Notes: generated by a model from the letters alone, not told the origin. Positions 1 through 9,395 are shown, counted from the first letter of the stretch. The stretch is DNA of 64,000 nt from Humibacter ginsenosidimutans (GCF_007859675.1 NZ_CP042305.1:372001-436000); one strand, 5' to 3'. Numbers and translations: made by a program.

Positions 1-1276
1 GGATCAGCGTCACCTGGAGGGTGTGGATCACGCCCTCCATGGTCAGCTTGAAGTGGGTTGCGACGAGGTCGGAACTCGCGGCCGCCCACATCACGGCGTA
101 GAACGTGACGCCGGCAGCGCCGATCGCAGTGCGGGTCGCCTGGTTGCGCGGGCGATCAAGGATGTGGTGCTCACGCTTGTCTCCGGAGACCCACGCCTCG
201 ATGAACGGGTAGATCGCCACCAGAACGAGGAAGAGGACCAACACGACCACTGGAACGATGATGTTGAACGACCATGTGCGGTCGAGCCACACGAACTCCC
301 AGTGCGGCGGGATCAGGCGAAGCATGCCGTCCGCGAATCCGATGTACCAGTCCGGCTGCGTACCCGCCGAGACCGGTGACGGGTCGTAAGGTCCGTACAT
401 CCAGATCGGGTTGATCGTGAAGAGCGAAGCGATCAGCGCCAGAACACCGAAGACGATGAAGAAGAATCCACCCGCCTTCGCCGCATAGACGGGGAGGATC
501 GGGAAGCCGGACACGTTCTGCTGGGTGCGACCGGGGCCCGCGTACTGCGTGTGCTTGTGCACGACGACGAAGACCAGGTGCAGCGCTACGAACGCGACGA
601 CGAGCGCAGGAAGCAGCAGGATGTGCAGCGTGTAGAGGCGTCCGACGATGGCCGTGCCAGGGAACTCGCCGCCGAAGAGCAGGAACGACATCCACGTTCC
701 GACCACGGGGATGCCCTTGATCAGACCGTCGATGATGCGCAGACCGTTGCCGGAGAGCAGGTCATCGGGCAGCGAATACCCGGTGAAGCCCTCTGCCATC
801 GCGAGCACGAACAGGGTGAAGCCGATCACCCAGTTGAGCTCACGGGGCTTGCGGAACGCACCGGTGAAGAAGATGCGCAGCATGTGCAGGCCGATGGAAG
901 CGACGAAGAGCAAGGCTGCCCAGTGGTGGATCTGACGAACGAGCAGACCGCCGCGGATGTCGAACGAGATGTTCAGCGTCGAGTTCATCGCCGCGGACAT
1001 CTGAATGCCCTTCAGAGGCACCCACGAGCCGTGATAGATCACGTCCGCCTGGGAGGCCTGGAAGAAGAACGTCAGGAACGTTCCGGTGATGAGGATGACC
1101 ACGAAGCTGTACAGCGCGATCTCACCGAGGAGGAACGACCAATGGTCGGGGAAGATCTTGCGTCCGAACTCCTTGACCACACCGGAGATGCTGGTGCGCT
1201 CATCGATGTAGTTCGCAGCGGCAGCGGTGAAACTGCGCTTCTTGGCCGTGGTGTCAGCGGCTGTCGTGGCGGTCAA
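1..1276 (-). CDS. qcrB: Cytochrome bc1 complex cytochrome b subunit (partial, C-terminus outside window)
   Basis: This is the membrane cytochrome b of the actinobacterial menaquinol:cytochrome c reductase. It passes electrons from menaquinol through two b hemes to the QcrA/QcrC arm. Read on the minus strand from a TTG at 1276, the protein begins LTATTAADTTAKKRSF and carries heme-ligand helices with HHWAALLFVASIGLHMLRIF and a later HILLLPALVVAFVALHLVFV stretch, plus many hydrophobic segments. About 425 codons are present; the reading frame is still open at base 1, so the C-terminus is missing. The TTG start overlaps the qcrA stop by 3 bases, which suggests translational coupling. It is the last visible gene of the ctaE-qcrC-qcrA-qcrB series. 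Identification is firm; the exact start (TTG) is inferred from the overlap. Confidence 0.93.
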   Translation of the reverse strand, partial: MTATTAADTTAKKRSFTAAAANYIDERTSISGVVKEFGRKIFPDHWSFLLGEIALYSFVVILITGTFLTFFFQASQADVIYHGSWVPLKGIQMSAAMNSTLNISFDIRGGLLVRQIHHWAALLFVASIGLHMLRIFFTGAFRKPRELNWVIGFTLFVLAMAEGFTGYSLPDDLLSGNGLRIIDGLIKGIPVVGTWMSFLLFGGEFPGTAIVGRLYTLHILLLPALVVAFVALHLVFVVVHKHTQYAGPGRTQQNVSGFPILPVYAAKAGGFFFIVFGVLALIASLFTINPIWMYGPYDPSPVSAGTQPDWYIGFADGMLRLIPPHWEFVWLDRTWSFNIIVPVVVLVLFLVLVAIYPFIEAWVSGDKREHHILDRPRNQATRTAIGAAGVTFYAVMWAAASSDLVATHFKLTMEGVIHTLQVTLI

Positions 1277-2343
1277 TGACGCTCCCAGAAACTCGGGCCG
1301 ACGGGCTCATGGAAATCGCTCTGAGCGACGAGGTATCCGTCGGCATCCACCTCGATGGGCAGCTGCGGCAGCGGACGGTTCGCCGGTCCGAAGATGACCC
1401 TGGCCTCGTGCGTGATGTCGAACTGCGACTGGTGGCATGGGCAGAGCAGGTGGTGGGTCTGCTGCTCGTACAGGGCGACGGGGCATCCGACGTGGGTGCA
1501 GATCTTCGAGTAGGCGACGATGCCGTCGTACGCCCAGTCTTTGCGGCTGGGTCGCGGGTGAAGGTCCTTCGGGTCGAGGCGCATCAGGAGCACGGCGGCC
1601 TTGGCCTTCTGGTCCAGTGCGTCTTCCTTGTCGTTGAGCCCCTCGGGGATCACGTGGAACACGGAACCGATCGTGACGTCGGATGCCTTGATCGGCGTGC
1701 CGGACGGGTCGCGGGTGAGACGCATGCCCTTCTTCCACATGGTGTGGGAGAGCAGCTTCACCGGATCCTCGTTCATCGGGCCGAGCCCGCGGAAGAGAAC
1801 GATGGCGGGCAGCGGGAAGGCGACCAGCGCACCGATGAGCGAATTGCGGATCAGCGTGCGTCGACCGAAACCGGACTCCTGGTCGGCCTCCTTGAAGATC
1901 TCCACCGAACGCTCGCGCGTCTCGTCGGAGCCCTGAACGGGATGCCGGATGTCGATGCCTTCTTTGTCGACCATGAGCGCCTTGGCCCAGTGGACCGCGC
2001 CGAAGCCGATCGCCAGCAGGGCCAGCGTCATGCCGAGGCCGATGGCCAGCGTGCTGATGCGAAGGTCGGCGATGTTCCCCGACTCGATCGGGAACGCGAT
2101 GTACGCCGCGATCGCCCAGATGCTGCCCACGATCGACAGGTAGAAGAGCGTGTAGATCGTGCGCTCGGCTCGGCGCTGCTTGCGCGGGTCCTTGTCGGTG
2201 ATCCTCGCGCGGTGCGGTGGGAAACCGGGGTTCTCCACGGCGTCTTGCACGATGACGGCCGTACCCGGGTCGCCGGGACGGTGGTCGACGGCCGACGAGG
2301 CGGCGGGCGTGATCTCCGTGCCGCCGTTATCGTCCAGTGCCAT
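1273..2343 (-). CDS. qcrA: Cytochrome bc1 complex Rieske iron-sulfur subunit
   Basis: Rieske [2Fe-2S] subunit of the bc1 complex, 356 residues. It accepts one electron from menaquinol at the outer face of the membrane. The two cluster-binding boxes are visible near residues 280-305: CTHVGCP and CPCHQS. As in other actinobacterial QcrA proteins there are three hydrophobic segments before the Rieske domain (around 83-105, 118-137 and 185-205) and a long charged cytoplasmic N-terminus. The start ATG at 2343 is preceded by AAGGAGAGCA, a good ribosome binding site, 39 bases after the qcrC stop. The stop overlaps the qcrB start. The length fits the actinobacterial family rather than the shorter proteobacterial Rieske proteins. 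Confidence 0.97.
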   Translation of the reverse strand: MALDDNGGTEITPAASSAVDHRPGDPGTAVIVQDAVENPGFPPHRARITDKDPRKQRRAERTIYTLFYLSIVGSIWAIAAYIAFPIESGNIADLRISTLAIGLGMTLALLAIGFGAVHWAKALMVDKEGIDIRHPVQGSDETRERSVEIFKEADQESGFGRRTLIRNSLIGALVAFPLPAIVLFRGLGPMNEDPVKLLSHTMWKKGMRLTRDPSGTPIKASDVTIGSVFHVIPEGLNDKEDALDQKAKAAVLLMRLDPKDLHPRPSRKDWAYDGIVAYSKICTHVGCPVALYEQQTHHLLCPCHQSQFDITHEARVIFGPANRPLPQLPIEVDADGYLVAQSDFHEPVGPSFWERH

Positions 2344-2382
2344 TGCTCTCCTTCTTGCGCTCGTCTGCGATCTGAGCGTGCA

Positions 2383-3193
2383 TCAGTTCGACTTCGCCGT
2401 GATCCAGACCGTCAGTGCGACGATCGAACCCAGGCCGAAGATCCAGATGAACAGGCCCTCGGCGACCGGGCCGAGCGAGCCGAGCTCGAATCCGCCGGGG
2501 GAGGGGTTCGCCTCGATGTACTTGAGGTAGGTGATGATGTCCCGCTTGCCCTCAGGGGGAGATGTTGCGGTCGTTGAAGACCGGCATGTTCTGCGGGCCG
2601 GTGATCATCGCCTCGTAGATGTGCGTGCCGGTGACTCCGCGCAGAGGGGGAGCGAACTTGCCCTCGGTGAGAGCTCCGCCGGCGCCCGCCACGTTGTGGC
2701 ACATGGCGCAGTTGACGCGGAACAACTCGGCGCCCTTCGCGGCGTCTCCACCACCGTCGGTGTACTCCGAGCTGGGAACATCGGGTCCAGGTGCCAACGA
2801 CGCCACGTAGGCGGCCAGCTGGTCGATCTGGCTCTGGTCGAACTGCGCGGGCTTCTCTTCGGCCTGCGGACCGTCCATGGCCATCGGCATGCGGCCCGTG
2901 CCGACCTGGAAGTCGACAGCGGCGGCGCCGACGCCGATCAGGCTGGGGGCGTCGTCGGTGCCCTGGGCCTCGAGGCCATGGCAGCTGGCGCAGTTGGCCT
3001 GGAAGAGCCGTTGGCCTGCATCGATGTCGCTCTGGCTCGACGATGCGGCGTCTGCCGTGGAACCCGTCGCGTTGAAGGCGGCATACGTGCCACCGGTGAG
3101 GCCGAGGCCGATCGCGATCAGCGCGACCGTCGCGAGTGGATGCCTGCGACCCGCCTTGCGCTTGCGAGCGGTCTTGTGCGTTGTCTCCCGCAT
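2383..3193 (-). CDS. qcrC: Cytochrome bc1 complex diheme cytochrome c subunit (frameshifted as sequenced)
   Basis: Diheme cytochrome c that links the bc1 complex directly to the aa3 oxidase in actinobacteria. The protein starts MRETTHKTARKRKAGRRH, has a signal/anchor segment (LATVALIAIGLGLTGGTYAAF), then two heme motifs, CASCH and CAMCH. The frame stops at 2552 just after NDRNISP. In the next frame the expected tail follows: EGKRDIITYLKYIEANPSPG, then a C-terminal membrane anchor (GLFIWIFGLGSIVALTVWI) ending at 2383. The switch falls in a run of five G on the plus strand (2555-2559); four G would restore the frame, and the full span has length 3n+1 as expected for one extra base. An intact gene in the living cell is likely, since this subunit is central to respiration. 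Confidence 0.92.
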
Positions 3194-3218
3194 GTGAAGT
3201 GCTCTGCTCCCGATTTCT

Positions 3219-3857
3219 CTATTTGAGGACGTAGATGACCAGGAACAGCCCGATCCACACAACGTCGACGAAGTGCCAGTAGTACGAGACGACGATGGAG
3301 CTCGTCGCTTCTTTGTCGCCGAACCTGCGGACCGCGAAGGCCCGGCCGATGACGAAGAGCATGGCAATGAGTCCGCCGGTGACGTGAAGCGCGTGGAATC
3401 CGGTGGTGAGGTAGAACGCCGACCCGTAGGCGTTCGAGTTGATCGCGACGCCCTCGCCGACGAGGGTCGCGTACTCGACAACCTGGCCGGCGACGAAGAT
3501 CGCGCCGAGCGCGTAACTGAGGGTGAACCACTCGACCATGCCCCACTGGCGCGGGCGCCAGCCGGTGGATCGCGCCTGCAGACGCTCGGCGGCGAAGACG
3601 CCGAACTGGCAGGTGAACGAACTGGCGACCAGGATGAGCGTGTTCGTCAGAGCGTAGGGAACGTTGAGGTGCTGTGTCTCCGCGGCCCACAGCTGAGGCG
3701 ACGTCGAGCGCAGCGTGAAATAGATCGCGAACAAGCCCGCGAAGAACATCACCTCACTGCCGAGCCAGACGATGGTTCCGACGGCCACCACGTTGGGGCG
3801 GTTGATCGTCGGCGCCGGAGCCGAAGGAGATATCGAGGTGCTCGTCACGCTCCCCAT
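3219..3857 (-). CDS. ctaE: aa3-type cytochrome c oxidase subunit III
   Basis: Subunit III of the terminal oxidase, 212 residues. It stabilises subunit I and the proton-pumping core. Five hydrophobic segments are visible, starting with [25 protein letters not shown], whose conserved Glu is seen in SEVMFF. The histidine-rich HALHVTGG segment and the C-terminal [19 protein letters not shown] are typical of the family. The gene precedes qcrC by 25 bases and probably shares its transcript, joining oxidase and bc1 subunits in one supercomplex operon. trpD lies divergently upstream, an arrangement also known from mycobacteria. The start ATG at 3857 gives a normal length. Confidence 0.97.
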   Translation of the reverse strand: MGSVTSTSISPSAPAPTINRPNVVAVGTIVWLGSEVMFFAGLFAIYFTLRSTSPQLWAAETQHLNVPYALTNTLILVASSFTCQFGVFAAERLQARSTGWRPRQWGMVEWFTLSYALGAIFVAGQVVEYATLVGEGVAINSNAYGSAFYLTTGFHALHVTGGLIAMLFVIGRAFAVRRFGDKEATSSIVVSYYWHFVDVVWIGLFLVIYVLK

Positions 3858-4002
3858 TATGGCGGATTTCGGGGGGCCGTTTTCGCATTGGGCGTCTCAA
3901 TCCGGCCGATATCGCGGCTTTCGGCGCTCAGCGCCTCCATCGTCTCTGCCGTGTCAGCACGCTCCCGCGGTCGTCGGCTCCGTCGCCGATATGATCGCTC
4001 AC

Positions 4003-5052
4003 ATGGCGGAATCCCGAACCTGGCCGACGATCATCTCGAGCGTGCTCGAGGGCGAACATCTGAGCGTGGCGGACGCGGCGTGGGCTATGGAGCAGGTCAT
4101 GACGGGGCAGGCGACCGATGCGCAGCTCGCTGGATTCCTCGTGGCGCTGAAGACCAAGGGCGAGACCGTCGACGAGATCGTCGGTTTTCGCGACGCTATC
4201 CTCGACCACGCCGTTCCGCTTCGTCTCGATCCGATGGCGCTCGACATCGTGGGCACCGGCGGCGACCGTTATGGAACTGTGAACGTCTCGACGACGGCGT
4301 CGATCGTGGCGGCGGCCGCGGGCGTGCCCGTCATCAAGCACGGCAACCGGGCGGCGAGCTCACGATCGGGCTCGTCCGACGTGCTCGCGGCGCTCGGCCT
4401 CGACCTCGGCATGACGGCCGACCGTGTCGCGAGCGTGTTCGAGGAGGTCGGGATCACCTTCGCCTTCGCGTCGATGTTCCACCCCGGATACGGAAACGCG
4501 GGAGCCGTGCGTCGTGAGCTCGGCATCCCGACGGTCTTCAACATCCTCGGGCCCCTGATCAACCCCGCCCGCCCTGAGGCGTCCGCCGTCGGCGTGGCAC
4601 AGCTCGACAGGGTTCCGCTCATCGTCGGCGTCTTCCAGACCCGAGGGGCGACAGCGCTGGTGTTCCGCGGCGATGACGGGCTCGATGAACTTTCCACCAC
4701 AGGGCACAGTCACGTGTGGGAGGTCTCGCGCGGTCTTGTCACGGAGCACGACATCGACCCGCGCGACCTCGGGATTCCACGAGCCGACATCGATCAGCTG
4801 CGGGGCGGTGACGCCGAGCACAACGCTGCCGTCGTGCGGGGAGTCCTCGCGGGGGAGGCGGGCCCGGTGCGCGACATCGTGCTGCTCAATGCCGCAGCGG
4901 GACTCGTGTCGTTCGAGCTGGCATCCGACCCGGCGAGCGGTCAGCGGGCCATCTTGGACAGGTTCTCCGACAAGCTGGCCGTCGCCGCCGAGGCCGTCGA
5001 CTCGGGGGCCGCGGCCGCGAAACTCGAAGAGTGGATCGCCGCCGCTCACTGA
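4003..5052 (+). CDS. trpD: Anthranilate phosphoribosyltransferase
   Basis: Second step of tryptophan synthesis: it joins anthranilate to PRPP to give phosphoribosylanthranilate in the cytoplasm. From the ATG at 4003 (MAESRTWPTIIS) the protein has 349 residues, the usual length. The PRPP/Mg glycine-rich loop GTGGDRYGTVNVSTTAS lies near residue 85, followed by KHGNRAASSRSGSSDVL and the conserved FNILGPLINPA. The frame stays open upstream to 3772, into ctaE on the other strand, so the start was chosen by family length; MIAHMAES from 3991 is an alternative. No other trp genes are nearby, so the gene is a solitary trpD as in many actinobacteria. Confidence 0.95.
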   Translation: MAESRTWPTIISSVLEGEHLSVADAAWAMEQVMTGQATDAQLAGFLVALKTKGETVDEIVGFRDAILDHAVPLRLDPMALDIVGTGGDRYGTVNVSTTASIVAAAAGVPVIKHGNRAASSRSGSSDVLAALGLDLGMTADRVASVFEEVGITFAFASMFHPGYGNAGAVRRELGIPTVFNILGPLINPARPEASAVGVAQLDRVPLIVGVFQTRGATALVFRGDDGLDELSTTGHSHVWEVSRGLVTEHDIDPRDLGIPRADIDQLRGGDAEHNAAVVRGVLAGEAGPVRDIVLLNAAAGLVSFELASDPASGQRAILDRFSDKLAVAAEAVDSGAAAAKLEEWIAAAH

Positions 5053-5083
5053 CGTGGCGGCGCACCCGCAGAGGGGTCCTGGC

Positions 5084-6076
5084 GTGAAGAAGCTGGTGAA
5101 CGATCCGCGGCGCTTCGTCGCCGATGCGCTCGCGGGGTTCGGTGCCGCCCACCGGGAGATCGTCCGGGTGAACGCGAACCCGGTGTACGTGGTTCGTGCG
5201 CGTGCGGCCGGAGACAAGGTGGGCATCCTCTCCGGCGGCGGGAGCGGTCATGAGCCGCTGCACATCGGTTTCGTCGGCGCTGGAATGCTGGATGCCGCGG
5301 TGCCGGGCGAGATCTTCACCTCGCCGACTCCCGACCCCATCCTCGCCGCCACGCGAGCGGTCGACACCGGGCACGGAGTTCTCTATCTGGTCAAGAACTA
5401 CACGGGCGACGTGCTCAACTTCGAGACTGCTGCGGAGTTCGCGACGCTCGAGGGCATCCGGGTGCGAACCGTGGTGATCGACGACGACGTCGCGGTGCAG
5501 AATTCGGAGTTCACGGCCGGCCGCCGTGGCGTGGCGGGAACCGTGCTGATCGAGAAGCTCGTGGGAGCTGCGGCAGAGCGCGGAGCGGACCTCGACGAGC
5601 TCGAGAGGCTCGCGAGCAGACTGGTGGCGACGACGCGATCGATGGGTGTGGCGATCGCGGCTCCCACCACTCCGCACTCGGGCAGACGGAGTTTCGAGCT
5701 CGGCGCCGACGAGATCGAGTTCGGAATCGGGATCCACGGTGAACGGGGACGTTCTCGGTCGACGATGGCACCAGCGGACGAGCTCGCCGATCGCGTGCTC
5801 GATGCGGTCCTGGAGGACCTCCCGCGGCAGCGCGGGAGCAGGGTTATCGCACTCGTCAACGGAATGGGCGCGACGCCATCGGCCGAGCTCTACGTGGTGT
5901 TCAGAAGGGTCGCCGAACGACTCGACGCGCTGGGCGTGGAGATGGCGAGGTCGCTGGTGGGTTCCTACGTGACCTCGCTCGACATGGCCGGATTCTCGGT
6001 GACGCTGGCCGACGTCGACGACGACCTCGTGGAACTCTGGGACGCTCCGGTGCGCACTGCCGCTCTGCGCTGGTGA
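5084..6076 (+). CDS. dhaK: PTS-dependent dihydroxyacetone kinase, substrate-binding subunit DhaK
   Basis: Binds dihydroxyacetone covalently so that DhaL can phosphorylate it. The GTG start at 5084 (VKKLVNDPRRFVADALAGF), with AGAGGGG upstream, gives 330 residues, the usual DhaK length. Signature parts are LSGGGSGHEPLHIGFVGAGM, VPGEIFTSPTP, the LVKNYTGDVLNFETAAE nucleotide-fold segment and GIGIHGERG, in which the histidine should form the hemiaminal with the substrate. The same frame is open far upstream into trpD, but that part is not DhaK-like. It is the first gene of a dhaK-dhaL-dhaM operon, 31 bases after trpD. Confidence 0.95.
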   Translation: MKKLVNDPRRFVADALAGFGAAHREIVRVNANPVYVVRARAAGDKVGILSGGGSGHEPLHIGFVGAGMLDAAVPGEIFTSPTPDPILAATRAVDTGHGVLYLVKNYTGDVLNFETAAEFATLEGIRVRTVVIDDDVAVQNSEFTAGRRGVAGTVLIEKLVGAAAERGADLDELERLASRLVATTRSMGVAIAAPTTPHSGRRSFELGADEIEFGIGIHGERGRSRSTMAPADELADRVLDAVLEDLPRQRGSRVIALVNGMGATPSAELYVVFRRVAERLDALGVEMARSLVGSYVTSLDMAGFSVTLADVDDDLVELWDAPVRTAALRW

Positions 6077-6131
6077 TGATGGAGACCGAGCCCGCGATTG
6101 CGCGAACCCGGGTTGAGATGATGGGGATGAC

Positions 6132-6764
6132 ATGACACTGGACACGGCATGGGCGATCGCCTGGGTCAGGACGGCCGCGGACCGGATCGCCGAGCAGGCG
6201 TCGGAGCTGGGTGAGCTCGATCGGGCGATCGGCGACGGCGACCATGGCGAGAACATGAACCGCGGATTCGCCGCTGCGCGCGATGCCCTGGAGGAACTTC
6301 CCGCGAATGCTCGGCCCTCCGACGTGCTGCGCGCGACGGCGATGAGACTGATCTCCTCGGTCGGCGGCGCTGCCGGACCGCTCTACGGAACGGCGTTCCT
6401 CAGGGCCTCCGAGGCCGTGGCCGACCGTGTCACGCTCGACGCGAAGGACGTGGTCGCGATGCTCGATGCGGCGCTCGGCGGCATCGAGGAGCGTGGTCAC
6501 GCGACCCCCGGTGACAAGACGATGGTGGATGCCTGGACGGCCGCGGTCTCCGCAGCTCGGGCCGCGGCATCCTCTGGAGACGATCCGGTCGCCGTGTTGT
6601 CCGCCGCCGCGCGCGGGGCGGAAGAAGGGGCGACGGCGACCGACCCGCTGCTGCCGCACAAGGGCAGAGCGAGCTACCTGGGGGAGCGGGCGGTCGGACA
6701 CCGTGACCCGGGTGCGGCATCCGCGGCCATCGTCCTTCGCGCCGCAGCGGACGCCGCGGCATGA
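6132..6764 (+). CDS. dhaL: PTS-dependent dihydroxyacetone kinase, ADP-binding subunit DhaL
   Basis: Carries the tightly bound ADP that DhaM rephosphorylates, and passes the phosphate to dihydroxyacetone on DhaK. The protein has 210 residues and shows the Mg-ADP loop LDRAIGDGDHGENMNRGF near residues 31-48, with the conserved Asp residues. It is followed by SVGGAAGPLYGTAFLRA and the GHATPGDKTMVDAW motif. ATG at 6132 is chosen by family length. The stop overlaps the dhaM start by 4 bases (ATGA), a sign of coupled translation. Confidence 0.95.
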   Translation: MTLDTAWAIAWVRTAADRIAEQASELGELDRAIGDGDHGENMNRGFAAARDALEELPANARPSDVLRATAMRLISSVGGAAGPLYGTAFLRASEAVADRVTLDAKDVVAMLDAALGGIEERGHATPGDKTMVDAWTAAVSAARAAASSGDDPVAVLSAAARGAEEGATATDPLLPHKGRASYLGERAVGHRDPGAASAAIVLRAAADAAA

Positions 6765-7444
6765 GCGAGCACTCGGTCGTCGGCCTTGTCATCGTCTCGC
6801 ACAGCGACCTGATCGCACGGGGCGTCGTGCAGCTCGTCGCCGAGATGAGCCCGAACGTGACGGCCGTGGCCGTGGGCGGCACGGCGGACGGTCGCCTCGG
6901 CACGGACGTCGAAGCGATCATGCATGCGGTGGTCGAAGCCGATTCGGGTGCCGGCGTGGTGGTGCTCTCCGATCTCGGATCTGCCGTGCTTTCCGCCGAG
7001 ACGGCCATCGACCTGCTCGGGGCCGAATGGGCGGGACGCGTGACCGCGGCGGACGGTCCCCTTGTCGAAGGTGCAGTCGCCGCAGGCGTGCGTGCTCAGA
7101 CCGGAGGAGACCTGGCCGCGGTGGCGTCCGCTGGGTCTGATCGGAGCATGCGCGAGTCAGCAGGGGACGACAGCGCGCCGAACGCCGGCTACAGTCGCAC
7201 GGTGACCCTGGTCAATCCCGACGGGCTGCACGCACGCCCCGCCGCCGAGTTCGTGAAGTTGGCGACCTCACTCGGTGCCAAGGTGACGGTGAACGGGACG
7301 GATGCGCGGAGCCTGTTGGGCATCCTCTCGCTCGGGCTGTCTCAGGGTGCGGTCCTCGAGATCGCTACGGCCGATCCCTCCGCGAGGGAAGCGGTCGACC
7401 GGCTCGCCGCCCTTGTGGAATCGGGGTTCGGTACGGCAACCTGA
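6761..7444 (+). CDS. dhaM: Dihydroxyacetone kinase phosphotransfer subunit DhaM (EIIA-HPr fusion)
   Basis: Delivers phosphate from the PEP phosphotransferase system to the ADP on DhaL. The 227 residues hold two domains: an EIIA-Man-like N-terminal domain (VGLVIVSHSDLIARGVVQLV, the His in VSHSD being the phospho-acceptor, then DLGSAVLSAETAIDLL) and a C-terminal HPr domain from about residue 145 (NPDGLHARPAAEFVKLA, with the phosphorylated His in GLHARP). The enterobacterial DhaM also has an EI-like third domain, which is absent here, so general EI is expected to feed it. No dha regulator gene is adjacent. Confidence 0.93.
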   Translation: MSEHSVVGLVIVSHSDLIARGVVQLVAEMSPNVTAVAVGGTADGRLGTDVEAIMHAVVEADSGAGVVVLSDLGSAVLSAETAIDLLGAEWAGRVTAADGPLVEGAVAAGVRAQTGGDLAAVASAGSDRSMRESAGDDSAPNAGYSRTVTLVNPDGLHARPAAEFVKLATSLGAKVTVNGTDARSLLGILSLGLSQGAVLEIATADPSAREAVDRLAALVESGFGTAT

Positions 7445-7506
7445 CCTGCGGGTGACGCCTGCGGTACCGGTCGTCGTGCGCCGACCCTCTGAGGTGAGGA
7501 GAGCAC

Positions 7507-8436
7507 GTGCTGCGTGGACGGACTCGTGGATCGGCGGGACAGACCAACCGTGCGGCACGGTGGCGCGGGCTCTCGGCGCTTGCCGTCGTGGGAGTCGTCG
7601 CCGTGGGGCTCGCTGGATGCTCCGCCGCCGTGGGCAAGAACGTCGCGCACACGACGCACAGCCATTCCGCCCGCGCGAAGACGCACACGACGAAGCCGAC
7701 GGCATCCGCCGCTCCGGATCCGGCCATGTCGCACCTGGCCACAGCGGAGCCGGCGGCCTCACCGATGCCGAGCCCGACACTGACGCCCGTCCCTGCCGGA
7801 ACCGTCGTGGCGCAGGGCGATGTGGCGTCGCCGAAGGGGAGCATCCACTATCACTACAGAGTCGTCGCCAACGGCGACAACACCTTCTCGGTGCAGTACT
7901 CGAACTTCACGTCGACGGTGCCGATACCCGTGTCGGTCACATTGATCGACATTCCGCCGCGCGTGGGGGACGGGCTCACCTGGCACGGTGTCGGCGATCA
8001 TGTGCTCGGCGGACCGACGACCAGCCCGACCGGTTCGACGGCGTCGCTCGGCTCGGAGGACCAGCCGTCTTATCTGAAGGCGCTCGTGACCTACTCATCG
8101 GTGGCCTCCGCCGACGGTGTGCCGGTGGAACTGGGGCCGAACAAGGTGCTCGCCGTGAATGCCGTGACCTGGAACGTGCCTGCCCGCAGCACGAACGTGC
8201 ATCCCGTCGACCACGGCGTGCGCACGTACGCGGCAGGGAAGGTCACGGCGACGACCTCGAGCGGGGCACCAGAGAGCTATCTCATCGCGCCCGGCGACAT
8301 CACCTCGGTCGTCGCAGAGCGCTTCGGCATCTCCGTGCAAGACCTGATCTGGCTCAATGCGAATCTGCAGGTCTTCGGCGACCAGCAATACCTTTACGAG
8401 GGCACCACACTGAATCTCGATCCTGACCGGACGTGA
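7507..8436 (+). CDS. LysM-domain lipoprotein of unknown function
   Basis: A 309-residue exported lipoprotein. After a basic N-terminus there is a hydrophobic stretch ending in the lipobox LAGCSA (Cys near residue 38), which should be diacylated and anchor the protein to the outer face of the membrane. A low-complexity Thr/Pro/Ala/His linker (to about 95) leads to an unclassified middle domain. The last 50 residues (YLIAPGDITSVVAERFGISVQDLIWLNANLQVF) look like a LysM peptidoglycan-binding domain. The GTG start at 7507 follows GAGGTGAGGAG, a good ribosome binding site. A cell-wall role is inferred only from the LysM domain and the lipobox. Confidence 0.8.
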   Translation: MLRGRTRGSAGQTNRAARWRGLSALAVVGVVAVGLAGCSAAVGKNVAHTTHSHSARAKTHTTKPTASAAPDPAMSHLATAEPAASPMPSPTLTPVPAGTVVAQGDVASPKGSIHYHYRVVANGDNTFSVQYSNFTSTVPIPVSVTLIDIPPRVGDGLTWHGVGDHVLGGPTTSPTGSTASLGSEDQPSYLKALVTYSSVASADGVPVELGPNKVLAVNAVTWNVPARSTNVHPVDHGVRTYAAGKVTATTSSGAPESYLIAPGDITSVVAERFGISVQDLIWLNANLQVFGDQQYLYEGTTLNLDPDRT

Positions 8437-8534
8437 GCGTGAGGGCGGAGACCAGCGCGCTCGCGGTGGAGCGTCAGCGGGACTTCGTCGACCGATTCGC
8501 TGGTCGGCTGCCGAGTCTCGGACGCTGATCACGC

Positions 8535-9395
8535 TCACGCGTAGCTCTCGATGAGCTCGCGGATCGAGGCGACGATGGTCGGGACGGGGATGCCGCCGGC
8601 GAGCATCGCGAGCAGTTGCCGCAGGTTGAGAAGGCGTGCATGCTCCCGCCAGTCGGGGTGCAGGGGGCGGACCTCCGCATACGCGGCGAAGAACGGTTCC
8701 GGGATGCCGCCCGATGACAGCATGTGCGCGAGGTCGACCTCGGCCCACATGTAGCTCACGGCCGGGTCGAGGAATGCCGGCTGCCCTGCGCGGTCCGCGA
8801 TGACATTGTTGCGCCACATGTCGCCGTGTGTGAGGCACGCGCCGGTGTCGGGGATCAGGTCGGGAAGCCGAGCGCACAGCCGCTCGATACCGGCGCGGTC
8901 GCGGGCATCCAGCGCGGCCTCGACCCGGGGCTCGCCGAGGTAGCGCAGCACCCGCTTCTCGGCGAAGAAGCGGTGCCCGTCGGCATCCCATGCGTTGCAC
9001 TGCGGGAAGAGTCCCAGCCAGCCATCCGCGTCCCACCCGAAGCGATCGTGCGCGGTCGCGCTGTGCATGCGCGCAGCGCACCGGCCCGCGGCCCGCCAGA
9101 ACTCGTCCGTGTCCGGCAGGACGGGATCGAGCGCTTCCAGGACGATCGACCGCGGCCCGACGGCGAGCACCCGCGGGGTGGTGAGGCCACCCCGCTCGGC
9201 AAGCGCCGCGAGACCTGCCGCCTCGGTCGCGAACATGTCCGAGCAGTCGTCGACGGATGCTTTCACGACGACCTCGTCGCCGTCGGCGAGCCGGCACAGC
9301 CACACGGGATTGGCGAACCCGCCAGGCAGTGGCCGCACGCTTTGAGCGCTGCGGCCGACCGGCAGGAACTCAGGAGACCATCGGCTGTCAGCCAT
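8535..9395 (-). CDS. Fructosamine kinase / aminoglycoside phosphotransferase-fold protein
   Basis: A 286-residue small-molecule kinase of the protein-kinase-like fold. It resembles fructosamine-3-kinase (ketosamine kinase) proteins, which phosphorylate sugar amines so that glycated proteins or amino acids can be repaired. Visible parts are the ATP-lysine strand EVVVKAS near residue 42, the catalytic loop LTHGDMWRNNV near 189 and the metal-binding Asp in FLDPAVSYMWAEVDLAHM. The last motif is typical of the fructosamine-kinase branch. The substrate cannot be told from sequence. ATG at 9395 lies just downstream of a dyad at 9407-9435 that may be its operator. Confidence 0.8.
   Translation of the reverse strand: MADSRWSPEFLPVGRSAQSVRPLPGGFANPVWLCRLADGDEVVVKASVDDCSDMFATEAAGLAALAERGGLTTPRVLAVGPRSIVLEALDPVLPDTDEFWRAAGRCAARMHSATAHDRFGWDADGWLGLFPQCNAWDADGHRFFAEKRVLRYLGEPRVEAALDARDRAGIERLCARLPDLIPDTGACLTHGDMWRNNVIADRAGQPAFLDPAVSYMWAEVDLAHMLSSGGIPEPFFAAYAEVRPLHPDWREHARLLNLRQLLAMLAGGIPVPTIVASIRELIESYA

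Noticed and set aside
3772-4002. An extended N-terminus of TrpD reaching into ctaE
   Set aside because: Overlaps a real gene on the opposite strand and is not part of the TrpD family; the normal start is near 4003.
8433-8528. Small open frame of about 31 residues (VSVRAETSALAVERQRDFVDRF) after the LysM lipoprotein gene
   Set aside because: No ribosome binding site, too short to judge and no recognised relatives; could be a gene fragment but unsupported.
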